The notes under the pieces: generated by a model | The model's database searches: none | What the model was told of the DNA's origin: nothing | Seen by the model: only the letters and a program-made list of their open reading frames with translations | Made by a program: the position numbers and the translations under genes | Shown: piece by piece, positions 30,799-41,143 of the stretch | How the letters are laid out: every line of letters starts with the position of its first letter | How positions within the stretch are numbered: position 1 is the stretch's first letter | DNA from: Closterium sp. NIES-65 | Taxonomy: Eukaryota > Streptophyta > Zygnematophyceae > Desmidiales > Closteriaceae | Reading direction: 5' to 3' | Assembly: GCA_948144175.1 (NCBI GenBank) | Contig: CANXME010002275.1 | Span: forward strand, 3,228,001-3,292,000 | Length of the DNA: 64,000 nucleotides

Positions 30799-31982
30799 CA
30801 CCCCCATAGTAAAAGTGGGGTATAATCAGCAGAGCAAGCAGTCATAGAGCAGGTTCACAAGGGCAAGCAAAGCTAGAGGCGTTCACAACGGGCACGTGAG
30901 GAGGAGGAGGCTGGACAATGAGAGGAGAGGAGATAGGAGGCGACGGCTGAAATTGCAGACACACGGGCACAGGAGCAGCTGGCATAATGGCTACCGGGAC
31001 AGCGCCCTGGACTACTGGAGTAACTGGCTCTGCGGCTAACTTTAAGCGGCAGAAGCAACGGACCCACGGGCGACAGGCGCAGCAGGCTCTCTGGGCTACC
31101 AGGACAGCGCCCCGGACTACATGTGCTGCGGATGACAAGACGGCAGCCTCCGCTCAACCTCCCCCAACTGTCCCACCCCCCTTTCACACACCCCTTGCTG
31201 CACCTCTAGCCCCACTCCCACGTCACCCCCCTAGCACCACTCCGTCAGCTCCCACACACCCATCCCCCTTAGCGACAGGTGCAGTAGTGGGAGACGGAGG
31301 AGTAGGGGACAGCGCACACAACCAGCACCCCCATAACCGCCACCCCCCACACTCCCCACCCCCAAACCCTAAACGGGTGGCACGGGGTAGGAGCGCGGGG
31401 GGCGGCGAAAGGGACGGCGCGCGGCCCCCAGGGCGCCACTACGGGGCAGCGAGGGGCCGCGCGCAGTGCCCCAGGGAGCCACGACGGGGCAGCAGAGGGG
31501 TCGCGCGCAGCTTAAGGGGTGGCGCGTGGGTCGAGCGAGACAGCGCGCGGGTCCCCGGGGGGCGACGCGAGGGTCGACGGGGGGCAGCGTGCGAATCCCG
31601 CATGTGACGCGAGGGCCAACGAGGGGCACGTGCGAGTCCCCTGAGGCGACGCGAGGATTGACGGGGTGCGGTGCGCGGATCCAGCGGGGCAGCGCGAGAG
31701 CCGACGGGAGAGGGGGCGCGCGCGGGTCCCCTGAGGCAGCGCGAGGGCCGACAGGGGGGCGCGCCATGCAGTAAACCGCCGCGCGCCTTGGGGCGCACGG
31801 CGGGCAGAAAACTGCTGCACGCCCCAAGCGCACGGCGGGATGAAAAACGCCGCGCGCTCCGAGCGCGCGGCAGGAAGAAAGGGTCGCGCGCCCGGGGCGC
31901 GCGACAGCAGTAGAGCAGCGGAAGCATCGGGTGGGGCCCACCCTCTGGATCGGCCCAGGAGGGTCGACTTGCTCTGATAGCA
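30799..31982 (-). other. NA-2 internal region, GC-rich repeats
   Basis: The left half has duplicated GGACAGCGCC(C)GGACTAC segments (about 31000-31130) and C-rich stretches. The right half (31380-31920) is a degenerate array of about 40-45 bp units with GCGCGCGGGTCCCC and GCGAGGGCCGACGGGG. The frames are low-complexity and I support no gene. Confidence 0.8.
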
Positions 31983-32125
31983 TGTTAGAGCTAGCAGTCA
32001 GGAACAAGAATGAAGAAAGGAGGGTTTGCACAAGCACCAGTTGGCATACATATAGGAAACCCTAATTGGGTTGTACTCGCTATAGAGTACCCCACTGCAG
32101 GCTAGACAATAATAACATTCTAACA
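31983..32125 (-). repeat. NA-2 5' LTR
   Basis: 143 bp matching the left copy with a few changes. The primer site complement is immediately to its left (31968-31982). Confidence 0.9.
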
Positions 32126-32130
32126 TGAGC

Positions 32131-32566
32131 AACGCTCACCACTCCTGCTCGAGGTGATCTGCAACGGACAGCGCCTCCAAGCACTCGTGGACAACAGGGC
32201 GTTGCACAGCGTCTGCGACAAGGAAACAATCGACCAACTCGGAGGAGAGCTCAAGTCCTCAAGCTTCTCGGCAACGATGGTGGACGGCAGTAAGCTACTT
32301 ATCTACGGGGAAACATGGTTACTACTCCAGATTGGACCCCTTTGATGAAAGCCTGCTCTACCCGTCACAAATATTAAAGGACTCGACGTAATCTTCGGGA
32401 GAGACTTTCTTAAAAAAATCAACCCCGAGATCAACTGGGTTAACCGGATGGCCAACATCAACAACGAAGGAAAATCAGCCTTCCCAAATGGGACGACACG
32501 GGAAATATTCCAGTCGAGACACTCGCACGCTTTGAAAAGGACGTCAAACAGACCACGGCGGGATTC
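32131..32566 (+). pseudogene. Gypsy-1 pol: protease
   Basis: Encodes LLLEVICNGQRLQALVD followed by NRALHS, the position of the retropepsin motif D-T/S-G-A-S; here the motif is D-N-R-A-L, so the catalytic signature is destroyed. A stop occurs at about 32343. The second conserved block GLDVIFGRDFLKKINPEINW (about 32377) lies in another frame. Its order before RT is normal for Ty3/gypsy. Confidence 0.83.
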
Positions 32567-33565
32567 ATGGCGATAGTCGACGAAGCAGACAATGGAGAGA
32601 ATCAGACCCAGGAACCTCCTCCAGCAGTCAAGAAAATTCTTGAAGCGTTCCAAGACATTCTACCCGATGATTTACCTGATCAAATACCGCCATACCGAAC
32701 ACATCAACATGAGATCGTAGAAGAGCCGGGGTCCAAGCCGACATTCCGAGCACCATACCGGCTGAGCCCGACAGAGCTTGCCGATATGAAAAAACAAATA
32801 GAGTATCTCCTGGAGAAAGGGCTGATTCGACCTTCGACTTTGCCGTACGGAGCTCCAGTTCTCTTCACTCCGAAGCCGGACCGAAGTCTGCGAATGTGCA
32901 TCGACTACCGAGCCTTGAAAAAGCAGACTATAAAAAATAAATACCTGATACCACGGATCGACAACTTACTCGATCAACTTCGCGGTGCTACGGTATTCTC
33001 CAAGCTCGACCTCAGATCGGGATACTGGCAAATTCGTATGGCGGACAACTCTATCCACGAAACTGCCTTTCGAACTCGGCATGGGTCATATGAGTATCTC
33101 GTGATGCCGTTCGGACTCACTAATGCACCAGCCACGTTTCAGGCGAAAATAAGCCACATCCTTCGGCCCCTTCTGGACGAGTGCGTGGTGGTATATTTGG
33201 ACGACATCCTGATCTACTCGAAAGACATGAAGCAGCACGTTGAGCATCTGCAACACGTGTTTGAAATTCTTCGACGAGAACGCTTCTACGTGAAACTATC
33301 CAAAAGCAAGTTTGCATTGAAAAAATTCCAGTTCCTTGGACATATGGTGAGCGCTCAAGGAGTTCACATGGTTCCTAAGAAGATCGAAGTAGTGCGATCG
33401 TGGAAGACTCCTGAGAACGTGAAGGCGTTACAACGATTCCTTGGATTCGCCAACTACTACAACCGCTTTGTACCAAACTACGCCAAGATTGCCGCACCAT
33501 TAACGAACCTGTTGAAGAAGAATACACCATATCAGTGGGAGGCGAAGCACCAGGAAGCTGTGTAA
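32567..33565 (+). pseudogene. Gypsy-1 pol: reverse transcriptase
   Basis: An open frame of 332 codons covers the whole RT: YRLSPTELADMKKQIEYLLE, IRPSTLPYGAPVLF, LRMCIDYRALKKQTIKNKY, FSKLDLRSGYWQIRM, FGLTNAPATFQ and the catalytic box YLDD (33194-33205). The thumb motif RFLGFANYYNRFVPNYA follows. It ends at TAA 33563-33565 directly before RNase H, where siblings of this family read through. Confidence 0.93.
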
Positions 33566-34306
33566 CAACTTAAAACTGCACTCACGTCCGCACCTGTCCT
33601 TATCCTGCCAGACCCTGAACTTGACTATGTCATCGAGGCCGATGCTAGCGATCAAGCACTGGGCGCAGTACTCGTGCAGGATCAAGGGAAGGGACTGCAA
33701 CCCATTGCATACCTTAGTAAGAAACTTCACGGGGCAGAACTCAATTACCCCATCCATGACAAAGAGACCCTCGCCATCGTCAACGCATTTAAGGCATGGA
33801 GGTGTTATCTCGAAGGAAGAAAAACGACCGTCTACACCGACCACTGTAGCCTCAAGTATCTGAAGACCCAACCAACACTCTCAAGGCGGCAGGTCCGGTG
33901 GATTGACTTTCTTGAAACCCACTTCCATTACGACATCGTGTATAAGCCGGGGCACAAGAACAAGGCAGACACACTCAGATGCCATGCACACGTTGCCGCC
34001 CTACAAGTCGATGGCATGAACCCACTTTTGAAGGGACTCTTCACGCATGGATATACCATTGACCCCAAAGTCTCCGTAGCAGAAAAGCGCCATCTTCTGC
34101 ATTGCGATCAAGACATCGTGTACCGTAAGGGATACGAAAAAATATGGGTATGTAATTACCCTCTTTTACGCCAGTTACTACTCGATGAATATCATGATGT
34201 TCTCTACGCGGGCCACTTCGGTAGTAACAAGATGCTTGCCGGTATTGCGGAGCATTATTATTGGCCCCACATGGCGGATGACGTACAAAAATTCGTCACC
34301 TCGTGC
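33566..34306 (+). pseudogene. Gypsy-1 pol: RNase H and start of integrase zinc domain
   Basis: Same frame as RT. RNase H motifs are YVIEADASDQALGAVL, AYLSKKLHGAELNYPIHDKE and VYTDHCSLKYL. The tether HNKKADTL-like block (KPGHKNKADTL) comes next, then the H2C2 zinc domain (YAGHFGSNKMLAGI, YYWPHMADDVQ). NA-3 interrupts it within FVTSC. Confidence 0.92.
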
Positions 34307-34562
34307 TGTCAGAATTATGTTTTTATAACTGCATGTAGTTCTAGCTGTAGTGTAATTATTAAATTTGTAGGTGGTGCACCTCTTCATTTGTTCGCTATAT
34401 GTACCCTTGTGCTAAGTGAACAACCATCATTCTTCCCAACTTCTCTTCCAACTCACTCGAACCTCACCCTAGGCAAGAACTACTCGACACCTCATCTCGG
34501 GCCTAGGCTCCTAAGCCTAGGCCCTAGTTTAAACTTAACTCATTCTCGTTCGATTCTCGATA
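34307..34562 (+). repeat. NA-3 5' LTR
   Basis: 256 bp, TGTCAGAATT to TTCTCGATA. It includes a perfect 11-bp-arm palindrome (34499-34524). Confidence 0.94.
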
Positions 34563-35351
34563 TGCTATCAGAGCAAGTTTTGTTTTGGCATGTGCGCCCG
34601 CCTCACGTTTCCGCTGCTACGATTTTCCGGTCGCGCGCCTAGGGCGCGTGGCGATTTTCCCTTGTCCCGCCCCCGGTTTGCGTGTGACTCCTTCTCTGCC
34701 CGTCGCGCGCCCCGTGGCACGCGACGGTGCCCTAAACCTGCCCGTCGTGCGCCCCGTGGCACGCAACGGTGCCCTGCTTGTCGTGCGCCCCGAGGCACAC
34801 GATCGGGCCCTTACACTTAAACTTACCCGTCGTGCGCCCCGTGGCACGTGACGGGCCTCTCCGCCCCTGCTCTCCCTGCAGCCGCCCCTGACCTATCAGC
34901 GCCGACACAGTTTAGCCGCTCTGCGGCTTTCTTCCTGCCCACCCCCTCCTCCTTTGTCTCCCTGCAGCCGTGGGGAGAAGGGTATGGGGGTGGCGGGTGT
35001 TGGAGTGTTGGGTCGTCTCCTTCCCTTCCCCTCCTCCTCCTTTCGTACCCACTGCTGCAGCTGCCGCTGGGGGGGAGGGTGTGAGGGTGTGGGGGAGCAG
35101 GGGGAGTGGCACCGGGGTGGCGGGTGTGAGGCAACCAGCAGCCGTCCCTCCACCTCTCCTCTCTTCCCCCCTTCTCTGCTGCTCCTGCAGCAGTGTGGGG
35201 GAGGGGAAGGAGGAGGGTGAGGAGATGGAGGGGGTAACCATTCAAAGTTAGCCCGCCTGTAGTACCTGCTGTTGCTTGTTCATTATTCTGTGGTGTACCT
35301 CTGCAGGTTGTGCTCTGCACTTGGCTATTCCTGCATGCAGTTACGGGGGGA
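34563..35351 (+). other. NA-3 internal region with tandem hairpin units
   Basis: After the primer site there is a segment shared with NA-1 and NA-4 (GTTTCCGCTGCT, GGTCGCGCGCC). Four copies of a 35-50 bp unit whose arms GTCGCGCGCC and GGCACGCGAC pair around CCGT lie at about 34699-34856. C/T-rich and G-rich blocks follow. No conserved reading frame. Confidence 0.85.
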
Positions 35352-35607
35352 TGTCAGAATTATGTTTTTATAACTGCATGTAGTACTAGCGGTAGTGTAG
35401 TTATTAAATTTGTAGGTGGTGCACCTCTTCATTTGTTCGCTATATGTACCCTTGTGCTAAGTGAACAACCATCATTCTTCCCAACTTCTCTTCCAACTCA
35501 CTCGAACCTCACCCTAGGCAAGAACTACTCGACACCTCATCTCGGGCCTAGGCTCCTAAGCCTAGGCCCTAGTTTAAACTTAACTCATTCTCGTTCGATT
35601 CTAGATA
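35352..35607 (+). repeat. NA-3 3' LTR
   Basis: 256 bp, about four differences from the 5' copy, palindrome at 35544-35569. Confidence 0.94.
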
Positions 35608-35612
35608 CGTGC

Positions 35613-36437
35613 GACACATGCCAACGGATGAAGAGCAACAAATAGAAGAAAGTCGGTTTACTACAGCCTCTTCCAGTCCCTGAACAGCCTTGGCAAGTGG
35701 TAAGCTTGGACTTCATCACCGGGTTACCACCTACCAAAGCTGGTTACAACGCCAGTCTAGTCGTCATCGACAAATTTTCCAAAACGGTACACTTCATTCC
35801 GACACACACAACACCTCGCACCGAGGAGACAGCGCAATTATTCTTCCGCTACGTCATTTCGCAACATGGCATTCCAACCACGCTGATCTCCGACAGAGAC
35901 CCAAAATTCACGAGTAAATTCTGGAAGGAGCTCATGTTGCTCATGAGGACCAAACTCGCCATGTCATCAGCCTATCATCCCCAAACGGATGGTCACACAA
36001 AGCGCCTCAACCAGATTGTCGAACAGCTTCTACGAGCAGCGTATAAGGACGATATCTCTAAATGGGATGCACATCTGCCAGTTCTCGAGTTTGCGTATAA
36101 CAACGCCACGCACGCCGCAACAGGGCAAACTCCTTTCTTCCTCTGTTACGGTCGCAACCCACTCACGCCTCAGCAACTGACAGTACCCGCCACGGTGCAA
36201 CCCGCACATGAGTTCATTACCACTATGCACCAGTTGTGGGAGCGCACGCATAAACGTCTCCTGACTATCCAGCAGCAACAAAAAAGCTCGTTGATCGGAG
36301 TCGCAACGATCATTCCATCAAAATTGGCGATCAAGTACTTCTGGATACACGCAACCTCGATATCAGCCATCTTCCGTCTAAGCTCCGACCTCGCTTCTGC
36401 GGACCTTTTCTCGTCGAGGCGCAGGTCACTCCAGTAA
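35613..36437 (+). pseudogene. Gypsy-1 pol: integrase
   Basis: Continues the zinc domain (DTCQRMKSNK) to a TAG near 35645, then the integrase core. Catalytic Asp in SLDFITGLPP is at 35709-35711 and Asp in SDRDPKF at 35892-35894. The third residue, 35 positions on, is Lys (AAG at 36000-36002, in GHTKRLNQ) where Glu is required. The first and second Asp are intact. The frame ends at 36437 by a shift. Confidence 0.92.
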
Positions 36438-36767
36438 CCTTTCGCTTGCGTTTACCAGCTACCTAGAGAATTCACAATGCCTTCCATGTTCAACTTCTCA
36501 AGCCCTATCGGGACCCGAACACGGTCTTCAAAGGTCGCCAGATGCCGCCGCCACTGCCAGTGATCGTTAATGGGGAACCTGAGTACGAAGTCGAAGACGT
36601 TCTGGCGCACCGACGACGACGTAACGGCACCTTAGAGCTCTTGATTTGTTGGAAAGGCTATGATCCTTCCGAGGATAGCTAGGTACCTGAAGACGACATG
36701 GATAACGCCCGCCGTCCTCTCCAGAACTACCTTGTAAAGCAGGGTGTTACTTCTACCACCCAGATTT
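36438..36767 (+). pseudogene. Gypsy-1 pol: C-terminal chromodomain
   Basis: Encodes PEYEVEDVLAHR, LELLICWKGYDPSEDS, a TAG at 36680-36682 in place of the conserved Trp, then VPEDDMDNARRPL. This is the chromodomain pattern Y-x-V-E-x-[IV]-L ... W-K-G-Y that defines chromoviruses and guides integration to heterochromatin. The preceding segment is in shifted frames. Confidence 0.88.
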
Positions 36768-36779
36768 GAGGGGGGGAAG
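36768..36779 (+). other. Gypsy-1 polypurine tract
   Basis: GAGGGGGGGAAG immediately before the 3' LTR, the plus-strand DNA primer. Confidence 0.88.
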
Positions 36780-37172
36780 TGTGAGAGGACGTCCCCATTA
36801 TAATATTTGTCATTATTATATTTTTTCCTTTATCTTATTCTCCTTTTTCTCCTCTTTATTCTGGTCTTTATTTCATCTCAATAGGCCTACTATTCTTTTT
36901 TCTAAAGCCTTCTATTTATTTCTCTTATTTCCTACTTTTTCCACCAACATATCTATTATACGGCACTGACAGCGGTGTATACGGTGTAATCTGGGCGTAA
37001 TCCCAAGTGCAAATAGCCTTGCGTACTTGTGCGCACTTGTGATTGTAGTATCGGGAAGGGCGTGTTGCCGAAGGTATGTTTTATCTCGTTTATCCTTGTA
37101 TTTTCCGAGTATTAAAATGCATTGTATTCAGTTTTAGTGACAAGTTTCGATTGAGAATTCGATCCTGTGATA
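36780..37172 (+). repeat. Gypsy-1 3' LTR
   Basis: 393 bp, TGTGAGAGGACG to TGTGATA, lacking the solo LTR-2 insertion and followed by GCTAC. Confidence 0.93.
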
Positions 37173-37177
37173 GCTAC

Positions 37178-37556
37178 GATTTCATATGAACGATCAAGTC
37201 ACAAATCTGTGGGAGCTTTTTGTGACCTTGTAGTATCCGGTTACCATGGGAAATGGTGACATTGATGATGCTATGGAGCGGCTGGAAATGCTACAGGCGG
37301 ATTAATCACAGCATGCGGCACTCGCTTTTTGGGTCCTACTGTACAGCGTGAGCGCCACGATTCAGCTGTAGCTAGACATGTTTCAGGAATCCTACAGCCC
37401 GGCATATGAAGCGTGGGAGTACTTCATGGATACTTACCAGGCCAAAGACTCGGTGGCGAAGGTCTCCCTCTTGAAGTAGTTGGACAACATGAAAATGGGG
37501 AGTCAAGAAAGGGTGGAGGAGTATGTCAATCGCGCAACTGCGATATGGGACAAATT
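37178..37556 (+). pseudogene. Copia-5 gag fragment 2
   Basis: Encodes FHMNDQVTNLWELFVTL, MERLEMLQAD, AYEAWEYFMDTYQAKDSVAK and KMGSQERVEEYVNRATAIWDKF, the UBN2-like gag pattern of copia elements, with several stops. It joins in frame to 38881 after removing NA-4 and one AAATT. Confidence 0.82.
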
Positions 37557-37820
37557 TGTCGAAAAGAAACTAGATTGAGAATGTAGTTAAGTTGAAAGTA
37601 GGGCCTAGGCTTAGGAGCCTAGGCCCGAGATTAGGTGTCGAGCGGGTTTTGTCCTAGGGAGAAGATCGAGTGAGTTGGAAGAGAGTTGGGAAGAAATGAT
37701 GCTTCACTATAGTTTCGAAGTACATATAGCAAAGGAAACAAGTGAAGAGGTGCACCACCTACAGATTTAAATAACTACACTAACTACAGCTACAGGCAGT
37801 TACAAATATAGGTTTTGACA
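37557..37820 (-). repeat. NA-4 3' LTR
   Basis: 264 bp ending GGTTTTGACA, with the palindrome at 37601-37626. Confidence 0.93.
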
Positions 37821-38611
37821 CTCCCCCATAACTGCCTGCAGTAGGAGTATGTGCAGAATACAACCTGCAGGTGTACACATGCAAAACAATAAAAAGCAAG
37901 CAACAGCAGGTAATGCAGGCGGGCTGACACTAGGTGGTCACCCCCTCCATCTCCTCACCCTCCTCCTTCCCCTCCCCCGCACTGCTGCAGGAGCAGCAGA
38001 GAAGGGGGGAAGAGAGGAGAGATGGAGGGACGGCTGCGTGTTGCCTCACACCCGCCACCCCGGTACCACTCCCCCTGCTCCCCCACACCCTCACACCCTC
38101 CCCCCCAGCGGCAGCTGCAGCGGTGGGACTGAAAGGAGGAGGAGGGGAAGGGAAAGAGTCGACCCAACACTCCAACACCCGCCACCCCCATACCCTCCTC
38201 CCCACGGCTGCAGGGAGACAAAGGAGGAGGGGGTGGGCGGGAAGAAAGCCGCAGAGCGGCTAAACGGTGTCGGCGCTGATAGGTCAGGGGCGGCTTCAGG
38301 GAGAGCAGGGGCGGAAAGGCCCGTCGCGTGCCACGGGGCGCACGACGGGTAAGTTTAAGTGTAAGGGCCCGATCGTGTGCCTCGGGGCGCACGACGAGCA
38401 ACGCACCGTCGCGTGCCACGGGGCGCACGACGGGCAGGTTAAGGGCACCGTCGTGTGCCACGGGGCGCGCGACGGGCAGAGAAGGCGTCACACGCCAACC
38501 GGGGGCGGGACAAGGAAAATCGCCACGCGCCCTAGGCGCGCGACCGGAAAATCGTAGCAGCGGAAACGTGAGGCGGGCGCACGGGCCAGAACGAACGTCG
38601 CTCTGATAACA
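37821..38611 (-). other. NA-4 internal region with tandem hairpin units
   Basis: In sense orientation it has the same layout as NA-3: a segment with GTTTCCGCTGC next to the primer site, hairpin units (38320-38478), C/T-rich blocks, then the purine tract. Non-coding. Confidence 0.85.
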
Positions 38612-38875
38612 TGGCAAAAAGAAACTAGAACGAGAATGTAGTTAAGTTGAAAGTAGGGCCTAGGCTTAGGAGCCTAGGCCCGAGATTAGGTGTCGAGCGG
38701 GTTTTGTCCTAGGGAGAAGATCGAGTGAGTTGGAAGAGAGTTGGGAAGGAATGATGCTTCACTATAGTTTCGAAGTACATATAGCAAAGGAAACAAGTGA
38801 AGAGGTGCACCACCTACAGATTTAAATAACTACACTAACTACAGCTACAGGCAGTTACAAATATAGGTTTTGACA
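38612..38875 (-). repeat. NA-4 5' LTR
   Basis: 264 bp, palindrome at 38656-38681, followed by AAATT. Confidence 0.93.
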
Positions 38876-38880
38876 AAATT

Positions 38881-39391
38881 TGCACTAGCGGGGAAGACGG
38901 TGGATGAGGACACATTCACCTTAAACCTGCTCACCGGACTACTGGCACATTGGGAGGAAATGAGGCACTCGACAAGGCTATACAACATGATGGACAGCTT
39001 CACCTTGCAGCGGATGATGATTCAGGTTCAGAGATATTACGACCTCATCACGAAGGCTAACCGTGACCGGCGTCCACCTCGCATGGCTGGACAAGCCCGT
39101 GGAGAGCGTTCACATTCTCCAACTGCTGAAGGCAATAGCGGGAAGGAGGGGTCCGTTGGAGAGAAAACACATGGCAAGGATGGAGATGCAAGTCGCTCAT
39201 CTCTCGTGTGTTGGTACTGCAAGGAACCAAGCCACCCATTCTTTAGGTGTACCGAGGCACCCCTAGGCTGGACACCACCAGGGTGGGATCCGCATACCTG
39301 CGGAAAGGCAAAACTGCACACCAGCAAGAACCGTTCGTTCTCTCCACAAAGGAGTCGCAGCCCCAAGTGTGACAACGATGTGTTGAAATAG
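38881..39391 (+). pseudogene. Copia-5 gag C-terminus with zinc knuckle
   Basis: Continues gag: KTVDEDTFTLNLLTGLLAHW, MMIQVQRYYDLI, a Gly/Ser/Lys-rich linker, then the nucleocapsid knuckle C-W-Y-C-X4-H-X4-C (CWYCKEPSHPFFRC) and GWDPHTCG. Open from 38870 to 39391, so this part survived well. Confidence 0.85.
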
Positions 39392-40100
39392 CAAGGGGCA
39401 ACCGGGGAAGACAAGCAACGGACTATTACCTGCATTGCAACAGTGCAGTCGTCACAAGCAACCTCACCTTCAACTGGAGGGTCATCGTGGTTGCTTGACA
39501 ACGAATGTAGCCAGCACATGACTTTGAAGAAGTGCTGGTTCGAAGATTTAAAGGAGCTGGACGAAGCTGTTTATGTGGAGCTCGCTGATGGGAGCAAGCT
39601 GAGCAGCACAATACGAGTAGAGCAATAGCACCTGATGGGACAACTGTTCGCTACACTGAAGTCCTCTATGTACCTGGCTTGAAGAACAACCTGCTCTCCT
39701 ATTATCAGCTGCTGAAAAGGGGGGCTCATATCAACACGGTTACTGATGGAGGCACCGAAATCACTATGACTGATGGAGAAGAGTACATTCGGATTGGACT
39801 TAGCAAGGACGTGGAGTATGAACCGGCACTTACATCCGCTCATGATCCTGGACATTCCCGCAATGGTGCGCCATCAAAGAAGCATGGTTGTGAAGGGGGT
39901 ACATCTTTCTGCACACCTGGAGTGCACTTGGATACCCACGGGAGCACACTTTTCCGCACGCTTGAAGTGCACTTGAGTGCCCGTTCTGCACACGCATCGA
40001 TTCAATACCACATGGCACACAAAGCCTACATCATGCAGAAGCTGGCACATGATGATACCACGGATGAAGTCTCACCCCATAGTGTGGTGTGGACTTGAAG
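39392..40100 (+). pseudogene. Copia-5 protease and pre-integrase relic
   Basis: The protease position reads SSWLLDNECSQHMT (39477 on), where copia has LLDSGCSQHMT, so the catalytic Ser-Gly is lost. Next come VYVELADGSKL, then KNNLLSYYQLLKRG in another frame, matching the NLLSVSQL motif before the pre-integrase. No integrase core follows; the sequence degenerates into short repeats with GTGCAC near 39910-39985. Confidence 0.75.
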
Positions 40101-40790
40101 GGGAGAAGGACAAAGGTCCGCAATGGATTCGGTTCCTACGTCCACAATCACTGAAGGTAATGGAGGCGAAGGAGTGGACCCTACACAACAAGACTTACCT
40201 GGAGTTGCCGCAGCTGATGAAGTCAGTGCAGCCGAAGGAAGCGGAGGTATAGCTGATGACTTACCTAAGACAGGTGTCTCCATCACGAAAGGCGTGGAAA
40301 ATAATGATGTGGGAAATGCGGTGGTCAAGCCAATCAGGCAGCATCTTACCTGCAATTTGCTGAATGGTCTGCTGAGAAATCATCAAGTGCGGCCGCCTCG
40401 AGCTGTGCTGCACACCATGGCATCACCTAACTCTACACTCACTCACGTGCTTGTAGCCATGTACATCGTTATGTGCATGACTACAAGCACATGGGTAGGG
40501 GGAGGTGGGGAGTGGAGTGTATCTGGTGGCACTGGAGAGGGACATGTAGTGAAGAAGCTTAAGGGGAAGACCTACTCACCAAGGTTGCCAATAGGTAGGA
40601 GGAGCAGGCATAAGGATGTAGCTAGTCATCATCCATCGTGATGTATCGATATTGTGCGACTGGTTGTTGCTGATGAACGGCACCACCTGAAGGAAGGATG
40701 GAGAACATACCTGGAGTGCACATCTCTGCATACTTGGTGTGTACATATCTGCATCCTTGGGGTGCACTGCACATTTGGAGTGTAGGGGGG
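40101..40790 (+). other. Degenerate tail, probably of Copia-5
   Basis: A 172-codon open stretch (40123-40641, TITEGNGGEGVDPTQQD) resembles acidic copia linkers but has no domain. Degenerate repeats with TGGAGTGCAC (40705-40785) follow, then a purine run GGAGTGTAGGGGGGAGC that could be a polypurine tract. I could not find a matching LTR, so the end of Copia-5 is unresolved. Confidence 0.4.
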
Positions 40791-41143
40791 AGCATCACAT
40801 GACAACATGGGTGAAGTTTGCAGACGCGCAACAGATCGTCAGCCGCTAACGAACGCCAGGTCGTCGCTTCTATCGCGCGAAGTGTGCACCAGCCAATGTA
40901 GTTCCACGCCAGCAGCACGCGATGTGTCATCCGCTACCGATTTGCGTTATCCGCAACTGCAATAATTGCAGGCAGGCATCCACCGCGGTTTGGCGTCATC
41001 GCACAACAGGCTTATGATAGCCAAAAGTGGAGACAATTGCGTGTCATAACGTCTACGGTTTTAGAAATCCGGCGTGCGCTAAGGGCATTCCGCCATGACA
41101 ATACACGCATTTCGCCATGGTTTTGAGGAGATTTTGTCATGGA
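40791..41143. other. Unassigned segment
   Basis: About 350 bp with no recognisable gene. Part may be the leader of the truncated minus-strand element whose LTR begins at 41187, since the conserved leader signals lie just to its right. It lacks the GC-rich arrays of the other leaders. Confidence 0.4.

Larger units (their letters stand above)
30656..32125 (-). mobile_element. NA-2: non-autonomous LTR element
   Basis: 143-bp LTRs (30656-30798 and 31983-32125) start TGTTAGA and end ACATTCT(G/A)ACA. Flanks are CGAGC (30651-30655) and TGAGC (32126-32130), a TSD with one mismatch. The primer site complement (TTGCTCTGATAGCA) lies left of the right LTR, so the element is on the minus strand. The 1.2 kb interior has no gag or pol. 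Confidence 0.9.
34307..35607 (+). mobile_element. NA-3: non-autonomous LTR element inside Gypsy-1 integrase
   Basis: 256-bp LTRs (34307-34562, 35352-35607) have about four differences and the TSD CGTGC (34302-34306, 35608-35612). The total is 1.3 kb. The primer site TGCTATCAGAGC is at 34563 and the purine tract ACGGGGGGA at 35343-35351. Removing it restores the codons for S-C-D-T-C-Q-R of the integrase zinc domain. No coding capacity. Confidence 0.95.
13556..37172 (+). mobile_element. Gypsy-1: Ty3/gypsy chromovirus, interrupted by five insertions
   Basis: LTRs 13556-14082 and 36780-37172 are flanked by GCTAC (13551-13555, 37173-37177). The order is LTR, primer site, gag, zinc knuckle, protease, RT, RNase H, integrase, chromodomain, polypurine tract, LTR. 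The RT before integrase order plus the chromodomain identifies a chromovirus. It is interrupted by solo LTR-2, NA-1 (with Copia-3 and Copia-4 inside), NA-2 and NA-3. Removing NA-3 restores an uninterrupted integrase codon series. Stops, frameshifts, a lost protease motif and a lost integrase Glu show it is dead. Confidence 0.95.
37557..38875 (-). mobile_element. NA-4: non-autonomous LTR element inside Copia-5 gag
   Basis: 264-bp LTRs (37557-37820, 38612-38875) with about five differences, flanked by AAATT (37552-37556, 38876-38880). Minus strand: the primer site complement (GCTCTGATAACA) lies before the right LTR and the purine-tract complement (CTCCCCCATAACTGC) after the left LTR. It is a close relative of NA-3 in LTR and interior. 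No gag or pol. Confidence 0.95.
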
